Source of the DNA: Tritrichomonas musculus
Taxonomy: Eukaryota > Parabasalia > Tritrichomonadida > Tritrichomonadidae
Assembly (NCBI GenBank): GCA_039105265.1
Contig: JAPFFF010000044.1
Location: 496,001 to 560,000 of the forward strand
Direction: 5' to 3'
DNA length: 64,000 nucleotides
Under the pieces are notes generated by a model. The model had not been told where the DNA came from, ran no database searches, and saw only the letters and a program-made list of their open reading frames with translations. Numbering within the stretch: the stretch's first letter is position 1; every line of letters starts with the position of its first letter. The position numbers and the translations under genes are program-made. Below are positions 38,001 through 45,919 of this stretch, piece after piece.

Positions 38001-41000
38001 GTAATTTAAGTGCATTCTTCGCATCAATAATATCACACTTTATCGTAGGTTTCTTCGCTACTAATGAATCTTGAGGGAGCAAGTACATGATAGATAACTC
38101 ACCACTCATCCACAGTGTATAAGGATTGAACTCTAGTTTACTATCGAATGATATATTGATTCCATCAGTGTATTCAACAACACATCCATTAGAGTTATGT
38201 GTTATCTGAGGACTATATATTTTATTATCTTTCGCGTATATATAGAATTCTTTGATGTACTTACCGTTAGTATCATATATCACGTTCTTTCTTAATACAA
38301 TCTTGAAGATATTCGTTTCTGCGGTGATAGCATTAATCTTATTCAATAGTGTATCAGGTATATTGATGATTTGTAGTGTATTATATGTAGGTGTAGGTAC
38401 ATAGCGGATATTCTCATTCTTTACAGTGAAGTATTCATATCCATCGACGGTATCGAATTCATCAGTAGTACCACTATTCGATTGTTGCTTCTCAACCTCT
38501 TGAATCTTATACGACAACAACTCTAACGGACCTTTAATGGTATCACGAAATGTCTTACATATGTTAACACATGAGTTCAACGATATCGCTTCATTGTTAT
38601 CATCAGGGAGTGATATATCAGATTCAGTACTCTTACACCAATCGATAAGGGGTCGTAAACTGATATTTGATTCACCCATGACTGTGTCAACTTCGCGTAG
38701 CGAATCTAATGAGTAAGTACTAGCTTTGCGAATCGCACGTGGTATATACAACACAGCATCTACTATCGGAACGAGTATACGTGATCCTCTACATACTACA
38801 TATCGATCTGTTAATGATGGATGCTCTAACAACCACTCCATATCCATGTTGATTTCTTCTAATCGATTGTTGATGTTTGATATGAATCCACGTAATGTTG
38901 ATTGATTGTGATCTCTCATCCACTGAATATCATGATCAGTGAGTGTTAGCTGATTATCAGGATTCGATATCATTATATTGTTATCAGTGATGGATACTTG
39001 ATTGAGATGTCGTCTATCGATAACACCTATGACATTGTTACTGTATATCACTTCTGTATACTCTTCGTTGTTGGTGGAACCAAGTTCGCTTTGCGAATCT
39101 CTGAATCTCAATCCACGAATTTCATTAGTAAGTCTATGTCGTTGATACCAATCCATTTGCTCTATGTTTGCGAGTGTAATTGTAGTACTAGGTATCACTA
39201 CATCAGCATCTTTTGTGGGAGTGAGTTCGTGATTGACGACGACAACGTTATATTCATTAGCGATGAGTTCGTGAGTGTTATCTTCTACATGAATTCCATC
39301 TGAGTTTACAGTTGTATTCGATTCGTGTGATTGAATAGATATCCCATCATTCCCTACACTAGTACGTGTGAGTATTGATACATCGATGATAGCAACAGTG
39401 GAGTTATTTTCATCTCGAACCTCAGTCCAATTAACACCTAAGTCTGCATCACTGTTTCTAATGAATCGGAGTTGTGGGTGTGTATTCTCGAATAGTATTC
39501 TATCTACAGGGAGCATCTGTTCTATCTCTAACGCAGTCCGATTATCATATACCCACTGAGATGTCGTATTAATATGTCGTTGAGATGAGAATCTTATGAA
39601 CTCAGGAGTAATAACACTTCGAACGTTATCGCAACGTCTGATATACACTAATTCTCTAGTACCATTTGGATTAATATACATGATTGTAATAACACCGATT
39701 CGCGAATCACCGATCTGCTCCACGACAACGTTCTCTGAGTTTAACGCTAACAACTCTTCATTAGTGAGATTCGATAATGATTCTAGAGTGTGTTCTCCGA
39801 ATAATACTTCATTTGATGATGCAACATGAGTGATGGTATCATGATTTATTCGAGTAACAGGTGAATCGACTCTATCAAGTTCGCTTTGTGAATCGTCAAT
39901 ATCTTCTAACTCCATCTCGTCAGTGTTCTCGACAGTGTGATCGATGATGGTGTTATTTCTTCGCTCTCTCCACCTACGACATAATTCACGTACTGAATCT
40001 GTAATAGTATGCATTGATTGTTGTATAGTGCGAGTACCTTCAACAATTTCCGGAATTCTATCAAGTGTGAGTCCCCCAGCTATAATTGTTGTTGTAGCAT
40101 TCCCTATCTGTGTTAATGAATTTACAGCATTTAACACTAGATCAGTAGCAGTTAATGATGATGTAGCATCTGGAATAGTAGTCTCTGTAGGTATGAATCT
40201 CTTTAATACATGTCCCGCAGCACTAGTATCCATGTCGAGTAAGAACTTACCACTAATAGGCGGTTTGCCTCCAGGATAATCGTCATCGTCTCCACCTATA
40301 CCAGGGAATGTGAAGTCTTCAGTACGATATGTATTAATGTTGATGTTATCACCGCTCAATGATAATTTCGATAGATCTGATATCATCTTAACTGCACCTG
40401 TAAGTATGTTGAGAATATCACCAGCAATAGCTAAACCCTTACGAATAGAATCAGTGTATTCGTTATACGCAGCTTGTAATCGCAGTTGCTCTTGAATTCC
40501 ATTAATTATCGCTCTCAATGTTGAGTAATCATATGCAAGTACATCAACAGTACCTCCAACAACATTAAGATCTCTACGCATCGTCATGATGTTATCAGCC
40601 CATATAATCTTTGATGAATATATATTATGATCCGTAGTTAGTGTAGTACATTCACGTGGATCAGGAGTAACTTCATAGAACTGTTGAATAATCATAATCT
40701 CGAATGGATTGTATGTTTCGTCTGCATTCTCGGGTTTCTGCTCGAAGTACTTCTTCTCGATATATATATCTATATTCTTTTTGGTATTCTCTTCAGGAAT
40801 CGATTTCTTCGAGTATCTAACTTGACGTATATATGAAAATGATTTTATTATAGGATTATCATTCCACGTATGTAAATACTTCATACTTAATGGAGTTGTC
40901 GGATGTGAATCCCACTTTAATGACGTTACGCAACCTTGGATATCGAGATCAGCTAATACATACAGCATGTTACTTCCTGATATATTACTCGATACTTTAA

Positions 41001-41676
41001 CTGAGAATTGTTGTATATCGCATTTAACTTCATCGATTTCGTATCTAGGAGCAGCATCTAATTTAACTTCACTATTTGTTTCATTTAATTCTTTTATCGT
41101 ACCATCTTTATAAGCGACTCTCCAATTAGTAATATACTTTGAGAGTAATGTAGCGAGATTCTCATTCGCAATGGGATCTTTACTTTGTAATACGCAATCT
41201 ATCCACTTAATCATGTAATCAGTATGTTGAATTATTAGTGCGGGGCTTCCGTTATTATTAGTAGTTGTCGACTGCTTATTGAATGATAAATTCACTACGT
41301 TATTCCTGGTCCATGAATCACCATCCCATTTCAAATTCCATGTATGCCCGAATAAGTAATCTTTAAATGTAAATATTGTATCTAGAGGAATATCGTAATT
41401 AGAGTCTATATTCCAACTCATTATATAATACTCTGAGTTTTGAGTTATAGATGAGGGTTTATATAAATATAATTTATCGGATTCTCTGAGTTTAAAATAT
41501 TCATCAGGTTTCGCATTTGATATTAAATTATCGACTTCATTCTTAGTATAGACACAGTTGATACGCACATCATCAGGAGATCCATCTCGGGTAATCTGTA
41601 ATTCATCATCGTCTGCAGTTATTTCATACCCTTGAGTGTTGAGGGACAGGGCTTGATAAGCCATTGTTGCGATCAT
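35074..41676 (-). CDS. Giant fibre-like protein, 2200 aa (element C)
   Basis: One frame holds the N-module (CVYTKNEVDNLI), module 1 (ESDKLYLYKPSS, FGHTWNLKWDGDSW, WADNIMTMRRDLN), module 2 (ESDVRYFYKPS, NITSSKIITADNITTMRSDL), a shaft with LYTKEEADEKYRSKNDL, and a C-terminal coiled coil leading to a beta tip that starts near LTRIKYTFNV. In A these modules are separate ORFs. The section coded at 35575-36020 is almost identical in DNA to element A and lacks the CGA/TCG-rich style of the rest of the gene. The tip is shared with D. A second possible start lies 4 codons in. Likely a virion attachment fibre. Confidence 0.6.
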   Translation of the reverse strand: MIATMAYQALSLNTQGYEITADDDELQITRDGSPDDVRINCVYTKNEVDNLISNAKPDEYFKLRESDKLYLYKPSSITQNSEYYIMSWNIDSNYDIPLDTIFTFKDYLFGHTWNLKWDGDSWTRNNVVNLSFNKQSTTTNNNGSPALIIQHTDYMIKWIDCVLQSKDPIANENLATLLSKYITNWRVAYKDGTIKELNETNSEVKLDAAPRYEIDEVKCDIQQFSVKVSSNISGSNMLYVLADLDIQGCVTSLKWDSHPTTPLSMKYLHTWNDNPIIKSFSYIRQVRYSKKSIPEENTKKNIDIYIEKKYFEQKPENADETYNPFEIMIIQQFYEVTPDPRECTTLTTDHNIYSSKIIWADNIMTMRRDLNVVGGTVDVLAYDYSTLRAIINGIQEQLRLQAAYNEYTDSIRKGLAIAGDILNILTGAVKMISDLSKLSLSGDNININTYRTEDFTFPGIGGDDDDYPGGKPPISGKFLLDMDTSAAGHVLKRFIPTETTIPDATSSLTATDLVLNAVNSLTQIGNATTTIIAGGLTLDRIPEIVEGTRTIQQSMHTITDSVRELCRRWRERRNNTIIDHTVENTDEMELEDIDDSQSELDRVDSPVTRINHDTITHVASSNEVLFGEHTLESLSNLTNEELLALNSENVVVEQIGDSRIGVITIMYINPNGTRELVYIRRCDNVRSVITPEFIRFSSQRHINTTSQWVYDNRTALEIEQMLPVDRILFENTHPQLRFIRNSDADLGVNWTEVRDENNSTVAIIDVSILTRTSVGNDGISIQSHESNTTVNSDGIHVEDNTHELIANEYNVVVVNHELTPTKDADVVIPSTTITLANIEQMDWYQRHRLTNEIRGLRFRDSQSELGSTNNEEYTEVIYSNNVIGVIDRRHLNQVSITDNNIMISNPDNQLTLTDHDIQWMRDHNQSTLRGFISNINNRLEEINMDMEWLLEHPSLTDRYVVCRGSRILVPIVDAVLYIPRAIRKASTYSLDSLREVDTVMGESNISLRPLIDWCKSTESDISLPDDNNEAISLNSCVNICKTFRDTIKGPLELLSYKIQEVEKQQSNSGTTDEFDTVDGYEYFTVKNENIRYVPTPTYNTLQIINIPDTLLNKINAITAETNIFKIVLRKNVIYDTNGKYIKEFYIYAKDNKIYSPQITHNSNGCVVEYTDGINISFDSKLEFNPYTLWMSGELSIMYLLPQDSLVAKKPTIKCDIIDAKNALKLHESDVRYFYKPSIISEDNEYYKMIFSVDNDYEIPDKLEFVFKEYCFGNTWSIQWNRDESKNNNGYWSGYNRQGHLNAKVISKWNLRPSNKVSDCYGCWVTIKKTELHDKLITNEGSGLMHSLLKNYKHEFKLEMNDGTIIDGAQWNMSCNFENHLSDGLSNSLHPGYYGTVILYISMDSTSGIRTDLVDKVYIDIYVDESSTATRLSFKPDGFHTQKDGKVYLDIIPVNDTIEMIAYDWSDSSISSSKDIELYLRKDLTDPIDEVNWDPSTNAFKYIIDQQFYDIKPNPNAATTLYTDFNITSSKIITADNITTMRSDLNVLTNNFDVVSYDVKDITSKVDVLNAEMSETKRVTQHLQEDIDETRIIADVALAFGVGSVVTQIGSAGLSFITKAGTSMLSTCAAETLNYEMTTVGVQILPAIPVGYSARTVKAPLTDLTPLIEWCNSEYESIPEIKYDEFENNKTTATSFNTTFDICNHFRHSLKPAFKLLTDKFEELENREYISQSNLIRDDVIDVVGKYSKGVVQLEAEDVITDGIIKARLMVRKVSEFNDVDYEENIITINIVNGEISEYQGTSDFPEASINGKQITIVNPHKLQVTGVSIKENTAIRRMEFTTNDIAYTCDIDALHKKIDAIHEQTQANDKSLASTLNEFPTVDEVNEALDELKNNMINMDNLYTKEEADEKYRSKNDLIYKDAVDVPLENVQDSSGSWEVKIKLIRGIRLVGTISNNDGFVKEFDYLFDYNGVITADGDVNVAFEIDGTTYYLTYYKSDSNGLCFYIDNGEDYFDTKLILAEKILKQDKIALKSEIPEPVDLTDYATMVDLDGYALKSDYDALKSKLDSLESRIASLVNKLTRIKYTFNVTNSNTIHYQFEKQLDEYDGTLYLTYNETRDNVTSVNEIKINISFNVNNTPKYEYQCEPNKICLNNIEFPLSSSNLMINATANYILINSTFFTSNGILAEDNTKNEIHSLL

Positions 41677-41693
41677 CTTTTAACTGACTTAAA
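41677..41693. promoter_or_regulatory. Ultra-compact divergent promoter, jelly-roll/fibre pair (C)
   Basis: Seventeen bases separate the fibre and jelly-roll starts. The rightward start reads CTGACTTAAAATG; the leftward one has GTTAAAAGATG. The arrangement equals those at 1974-1991 and 56880-56895. Confidence 0.5.
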
Positions 41694-42455
41694 ATGATTT
41701 TATCTCTGAAGAGCACCGGTCCAGATTATAATCGAATACGAACTAACGTACAGATTCCATGGAACTGTGAGTATATCGAATATTACGTCGAGTCGGTAAA
41801 TATTAGGGATGTGTTAGTGATGACTAATGATGATGAGATCGGTTTTAAAGTACACTTCAACGATTACGTTGAAGATTTTGAAGGAGCGATTACTTTTAAT
41901 AACTCATATCACATGGGATTTAAATCGAAAATCAAGCCCGCTCTAGAAGTCGATATCAATACTAGAGGGGTTCGTAAGATAATGAACGTAAATAGAAATT
42001 CAGCGAAACAGGTGGTAATAACTCCAAACGTTGATTTAATGTTCACTAATATAACACGATTAGCAGGGTTCGCTACTGGAATGTATAACGTTAAACCCAA
42101 TGAAGTATTACATGAAGGAACCACATATACTTTAGAGAAACCTATACATGATTTCTATAATAAATTGTATTTAGTATCGAAGCAAGGTAAAGCTATACAA
42201 TCTAATATCGGTAATGAAGAATATACTCCATCAATTATAGCAAGCATCGATCATCCGATAAGAGAGGGAACACCGATTATTTATAATTTCGAAATGTATG
42301 GGAAACCCATCAAAAATATCGTTAACATAGACTCCTTCAAGCAGATTGAATTAGAACTCGTTGACTTCGAGTACCAACCTGTTAAGTTAATGAGTCCGAT
42401 GTTTGTAACCATTAAAGTAAACCCATGTGAAAAACCACGTTTGAAGCTATTGTAA
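41694..42455 (+). CDS. Jelly-roll-like minor virion protein (element C)
   Basis: The 253-aa homologue of the 1242 and 56133 products. It keeps IPWNCEYIEYYVESVN, ATGMYNV, NKLYLVSKQGKA, EYTPSIIASID and the final strand pair LVDFEYQPVKLMSPMF. Codon use is that of element C. It starts 17 bp from the divergent fibre gene. A penton-like or fibre-base role is inferred from the beta pattern and the conserved pairing with the fibre. Confidence 0.6.
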   Translation: MILSLKSTGPDYNRIRTNVQIPWNCEYIEYYVESVNIRDVLVMTNDDEIGFKVHFNDYVEDFEGAITFNNSYHMGFKSKIKPALEVDINTRGVRKIMNVNRNSAKQVVITPNVDLMFTNITRLAGFATGMYNVKPNEVLHEGTTYTLEKPIHDFYNKLYLVSKQGKAIQSNIGNEEYTPSIIASIDHPIREGTPIIYNFEMYGKPIKNIVNIDSFKQIELELVDFEYQPVKLMSPMFVTIKVNPCEKPRLKLL

Positions 42456-42467
42456 AAATATATATTT

Positions 42468-42743
42468 TTAATTATTTGGAGTCGATTCTAAAGAAGCTTT
42501 AAGAGCTCTCAATTCGAGTAACTCTTTCTTCTTTCGCTCACGATACGCTTTCTGTTGAGCTCTACGAGCGAGTATACGTTCTTCATCACTTTGATATTTT
42601 CGCTTACGACCTCTTGTTGATTTCTGAGGTGTAGTAACTTCGTTAAGGAGTGTTTCAGAATCAGAATCAGCTTGTTTACTCTTAAGTAATTTAATGACTT
42701 CTGTTTCGTTGAAGAGTTCGGTGTCGATGTTATTCTTAGACAT
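42468..42743 (-). CDS. bZIP-like DNA-binding protein (element C)
   Basis: The 91-aa protein has a basic region RGRKRKYQSDEERILARRAQ followed by QKAYRERKKKELLELRAL, which resembles the basic region of fungal YAP/PAP1-type bZIP factors (AAQRAFRERK). The zipper after it is short. A clear homologue lies at 54231 in D. It is convergent with the jelly-roll gene and is followed upstream by the KilA-N gene on the same strand, so the two regulators may be co-expressed. The likely role is control of element or host transcription; this is inference. Confidence 0.6.
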   Translation of the reverse strand: MSKNNIDTELFNETEVIKLLKSKQADSDSETLLNEVTTPQKSTRGRKRKYQSDEERILARRAQQKAYRERKKKELLELRALKASLESTPNN

Positions 42744-42787
42744 TATTTACGGTGAAATAAAAAAGTAAAAATATATATGAATCAAAC

Positions 42788-43531
42788 TTACTTCTGAAAC
42801 TCATCGAAGTATTCGCTAAATGATTCATAGAGGCGATCCAAGAATTTAACATGTAGTCTGATATCGCAACCTGTCATCTCGTATTCACCAGCAGGAATTA
42901 TATTCTTAACGATTTCTTTAATGTCTTTATTCACTGACATTGATATAGGGAGATTATCGCGATAGAACCATCTCTCATTATCATTTTCATAGTGTTTACG
43001 TACCTGATCGAACGTTGATTTACTACGACGAACTAGATGTAATATAACTCCGTTAGGATTACTCGGCATTGATTCACGCCATATGAGATACCTGTAATCA
43101 TGTTCGTGATTCTTAGGTACCATACGAGGTCGTTGATGTTGAATCGTCGACTCCATCGCTTTACGCTCAGCTGATGCCATCTCATCTAAGAGTTTATATA
43201 TTTGAAGAGCATATCGAGGTGAAGCCCACATAGCTACAGCGTTGACGAGTAATCTATGAACATATAAGCCACGTAATCCATTTGGAACATTGATTTTGTT
43301 ATAGACTGATAGTGATCCCATTAAATCTCGATCGTTATCGAAAGCATTTAATAACGCTTTAGTCTCTTGATTTCTATACCATTCATTCGCTCTCTTATCT
43401 GATTTACAAGCACTAATAATAGATTGTACTTGATACATATCATCATCGATGGAGTGAACGATACGAAGTTTATTATTATATTGAATATATTCATAACCGC
43501 AGCTGATTGATTCACGAATTATTGTAGACAT
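42788..43531 (-). CDS. KilA-N domain protein (element C)
   Basis: The 247-aa protein has a KilA-N domain at about residues 25-110: MYQVQSIISACKSDKRANEW, then GLYVHRLLVNAVAMWASPRY and LQIYKLLDE. The C-terminal half (NGVILHLVRRSKSTFDQVRK, then AGEYEMTGCDIRLHVKF) resembles the DUF3627-like tails of large DNA virus KilA-N proteins. KilA-N proteins bind DNA and are widespread in phages and large DNA viruses. It is the outermost gene of C, next to the triple repeat, which could be its target. Confidence 0.75.
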   Translation of the reverse strand: MSTIIRESISCGYEYIQYNNKLRIVHSIDDDMYQVQSIISACKSDKRANEWYRNQETKALLNAFDNDRDLMGSLSVYNKINVPNGLRGLYVHRLLVNAVAMWASPRYALQIYKLLDEMASAERKAMESTIQHQRPRMVPKNHEHDYRYLIWRESMPSNPNGVILHLVRRSKSTFDQVRKHYENDNERWFYRDNLPISMSVNKDIKEIVKNIIPAGEYEMTGCDIRLHVKFLDRLYESFSEYFDEFQK

Positions 43532-43603
43532 ATCGATATTTATGAATTACCGATAAAAAAATCTTTTAAAAATAGTTTGACGTTATTTAGAGATGTGTGA
43601 TGT

Positions 43604-44034
43604 GATACTCGAAATATATCGAAAATGTATGATTTTTGGGATGATTTTTCGAGTACGAGAATTCTCGTAGTCGCGACGAGGGGCTTATAATCGCTTATTT
43701 TTGATGTATATCACCATGAATTCACGGATAATAAATATCGTTCCATGTACTCGAAATATATCGAAAATGTATGATTTTCATAATGAATTTTCTAGCATCG
43801 GAAAACCGATGCTAACGACGAGGTGCTTATATTCACTCATTTTCGATGTATATCAGCAATGAAATCACGAATAATAAGTATCGTACTTGATACTCGAAAT
43901 ATATCGAAAATGCATGATTTTCATAATGAATTTTCTAGTGCGGGAATTCCCGCACTAGCGACGAGGGGCTAATAATCGCTTATTTTCGACGTATATCAGT
44001 ATGAAATCACGATTAATAAGTATCGATTAGGGAT
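43604..44034 (+). repeat. Three tandem ~142-bp repeats with covarying palindromes
   Basis: Copies begin near 43607, 43749 and 43892 at ACTCGAAATATATCGAAAATG-type sequence and share flanks such as CGACGAGG and GTATATCA. In the middle of each is a palindrome of different sequence: 43654-43669 (TACGAGAATTCTCGTA), 43793-43814 (9-bp arms TAGCATCGG, loop AAAA) and 43935-43958 (24 bp, arms CTAGTGCGGGAA). Flanks are conserved, arms differ, pairing is kept. This is the right edge of element C. Confidence 0.85.
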
Positions 44035-44660
44035 CTCGCAGAATACAAAAATATATGAAAAACATCGAAATTTCATGCACTTGGAATTCATCATTAATTA
44101 TCAAATGATATATATTTTATTCTTAATAATCACTGCTATCGAATGGTGAAGGAACGAATTAAATCCATTGAGTATTTATCGAGATATGATGTTCGGAAAA
44201 TCGATAGGAAAATCTCATATTTTTCAGTATCTCGAAAGGTGAATTCAATTGACCTCTCGACGGTTAAGGTGAAATAATTGACCTTCTAACCGCTAATAAC
44301 GATATCTCAAATCTATCGTCAAAACCCCTCTAAGTGCCTCCTATCGGGAGATACTATATACTCCGCTATCTACAGCATAAAAAAGTGACACCCTATTATA
44401 AATAAATATGTAATCGTTAACTAATAAATGTTAGCGCTAACGGGTACAGTCGTAGAGTCATGAATCGGTGGTCCGGAACACTGGTTCGATTCTCCTCAGT
44501 ACCGATTTTTCGTATTATTTCCGGTCCATATTTGTGATAGAGCCCAAGCGAACTAAACACCTTGGGTAAGCTATTACTTGTGGATTATGGGGTAATACGG
44601 GCATTTGTCGACAAATGTTATCCTCTTGTAATGAAAGATTCGTTCTTTCCCCAGCCATAG
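44035..44660. other. Spacer between C and D with palindromes and a tRNA-like patch
   Basis: No gene is seen. It contains two perfect palindromes, GTTAGCGCTAAC (44430-44441) and CATTTGTCGACAAATG (44602-44617), and between them a patch with GGTTCGATTC, like a tRNA B box, followed by a T run. It may be host DNA between two insertions. Confidence 0.5.
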
Positions 44661-45053
44661 TAGTAGTATAGTATAGGCGGTGTCTCATACTTCGCCACCG
44701 CCTACACTGCTCGCCACCAAGCTCAGGTACACCTTCGCTTGGGCCTCGCTACCCGGCCAAATACCCTCTGAAAACCTATCGTAAGTACACACTCTCTACT
44801 TTCACTATTCTGCCAATGTTATTTCCAAGGTATGGAGTAGTTTTTGAGCTTTCTAATAGTGTTTTTTGAATTCTACACCCGAAAATACGGTATTTCTTGT
44901 ATAGGCACGACCCCGAAAAATTGAGTTTTGATTGAGTTAATATTTTCTCTCAAATATTTTTATGTCAGAAGTATTTTTTTCTCTCAAATATTTTGAAAAG
45001 ATTTTATAAAAATATTCTTAAAAAGTTAACTAGACACCAAGATATTTTAATAT
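44661..45053 (-). repeat. Terminal repeat, right copy (inverted match at 10866-11260)
   Basis: Reverse complement of the left copy at about 95 percent by eye, with its GC-rich tip at 44661 and its AT-rich end at 45053. It directly precedes the leader and first gene of element D, which supports reading it as the left end of D. Confidence 0.85.
44670..44708 (-). repeat. Hairpin at terminal-repeat tip, right copy
   Basis: The 13-bp arms 44670-44682 and 44696-44708 pair with one mismatch around a 13-base loop. The arm core GGCGGTG/CACCGCC differs from the left copy at two positions on each arm, with pairing preserved. Confidence 0.75.
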
Positions 45054-45919
45054 TATTTTTCACTTTTTGAATATAAATTTTTATTATTTTATTATAAATT
45101 TTAATTAATTTTTCAAAATTTTTGTTCCACTTTTTGAATTTAAATTTTTCAAACCGCCACATGCCGGCATATACCGTCACAGGCCGACATATACCGGAAC
45201 ATGCCGCCACTGTGGCATCCTAAAATTTTCATCAAATTTGAGAAATAAAATTTTTTCCTTTAAAATTATAATATTTGTGAAAGAAAATTTTATTAATAAA
45301 TTGATAGATAAAATTTTTTATTATTTTTACAAGTTTATGGTTATAATTTATTAAAATTAATTTTTATAAAAAATGTCGGACTTTCTATTTTTCGAACCAT
45401 GTAACTTTCCACCAAATATTTCCATTGAGCTATGACCCCATACAAGAATATTTTTGGATGGTTTATTTTTAAAACTAAATTCTGAATATATTATTTGAGT
45501 TATTACAATATATTTCAATATTTATTTGGTTTTATATTTATTCAAAATCGAGTTTCCATCTTTGTCTATGCGTGTGTCGTAATGGTTAAACTCCCTACCT
45601 AAGATCCTAGGTTCGACATATATCCGGAACGCATTTTTTCTGAGTTATGAGAAAGAGTGGACTTTGAGTGAAATCTGTGAAAACTTGGATTTGTGGCTAA
45701 GTTGTGAGTTGTTCGTTAACAATTATTCCGCAAACAAAAAACTTATTGAGTTAAGTTTCCATCTTCCTGATCGAGGCCATTAACTTCCCCTAGTTAACGG
45801 ACGGCTCCTTTCAATAAGGATTTCATTTGAAGTAGATCTCTTTTATAAGTAATTCAGAAAAAGGCCTCTCAGGGTTGGTTTTTGCACTTTTGTTTTTATA
45901 TTTTAATATTTTTATAAAA
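45054..45919. other. Leader region of element D
   Basis: This 866-bp stretch holds no convincing gene. It has a direct repeat of CACTTTTTGAATTTAAA-type sequence (near 45059 and 45128), three degenerate 20-bp units at 45160-45219, and a tRNA-like patch near 45567-45630 followed by T6. Very AT-rich DNA fills the rest. The segment before 45920 probably holds the promoter of the first D gene. Confidence 0.5.
45160..45219 (+). repeat. Three degenerate 20-bp units (CATGCCGGCATATACCGTCA type)
   Basis: Successive units starting at 45160, 45180 and 45200 share GCCG(G/A/C)CATATACCG-like cores, the third being most changed. They are GC-rich in otherwise very AT-rich DNA and could be protein-binding iterons. 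Confidence 0.6.

Larger units (their letters stand above)
27219..44034. mobile_element. Element C: Polinton without a polymerase gene
   Basis: The parts, left to right, are a small acidic ORF, a conserved virion-protein remnant, integrase, packaging ATPase, three small virion-type genes, the major capsid, two small genes, a 2200-aa fibre, a jelly-roll-like protein, a bZIP-like and a KilA-N regulator, and a triple repeat. Gene order from integrase to capsid matches element D. No polymerase B is found. Coding DNA is unusually rich in CGA, TCG and ATCGAT-like strings. No long terminal inverted repeat was found by eye. The copy is broken, with about three breaks. Confidence 0.7.

Noticed and set aside
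43604-44034. CRISPR-like array
   Set aside because: Only three units of ~142 bp with conserved long flanks and internal palindromes; no short repeats with unique spacers and no Cas-like genes.
44440-44510. Complete tRNA gene
   Set aside because: A B-box-like string and T run are present but acceptor, D and T arms do not pair convincingly.
45004-45210. Minus-strand 68-aa ORF over the 20-bp units
   Set aside because: Lies across terminal-repeat and repeat-unit DNA, lysine/asparagine-rich by AT composition, no relatives.
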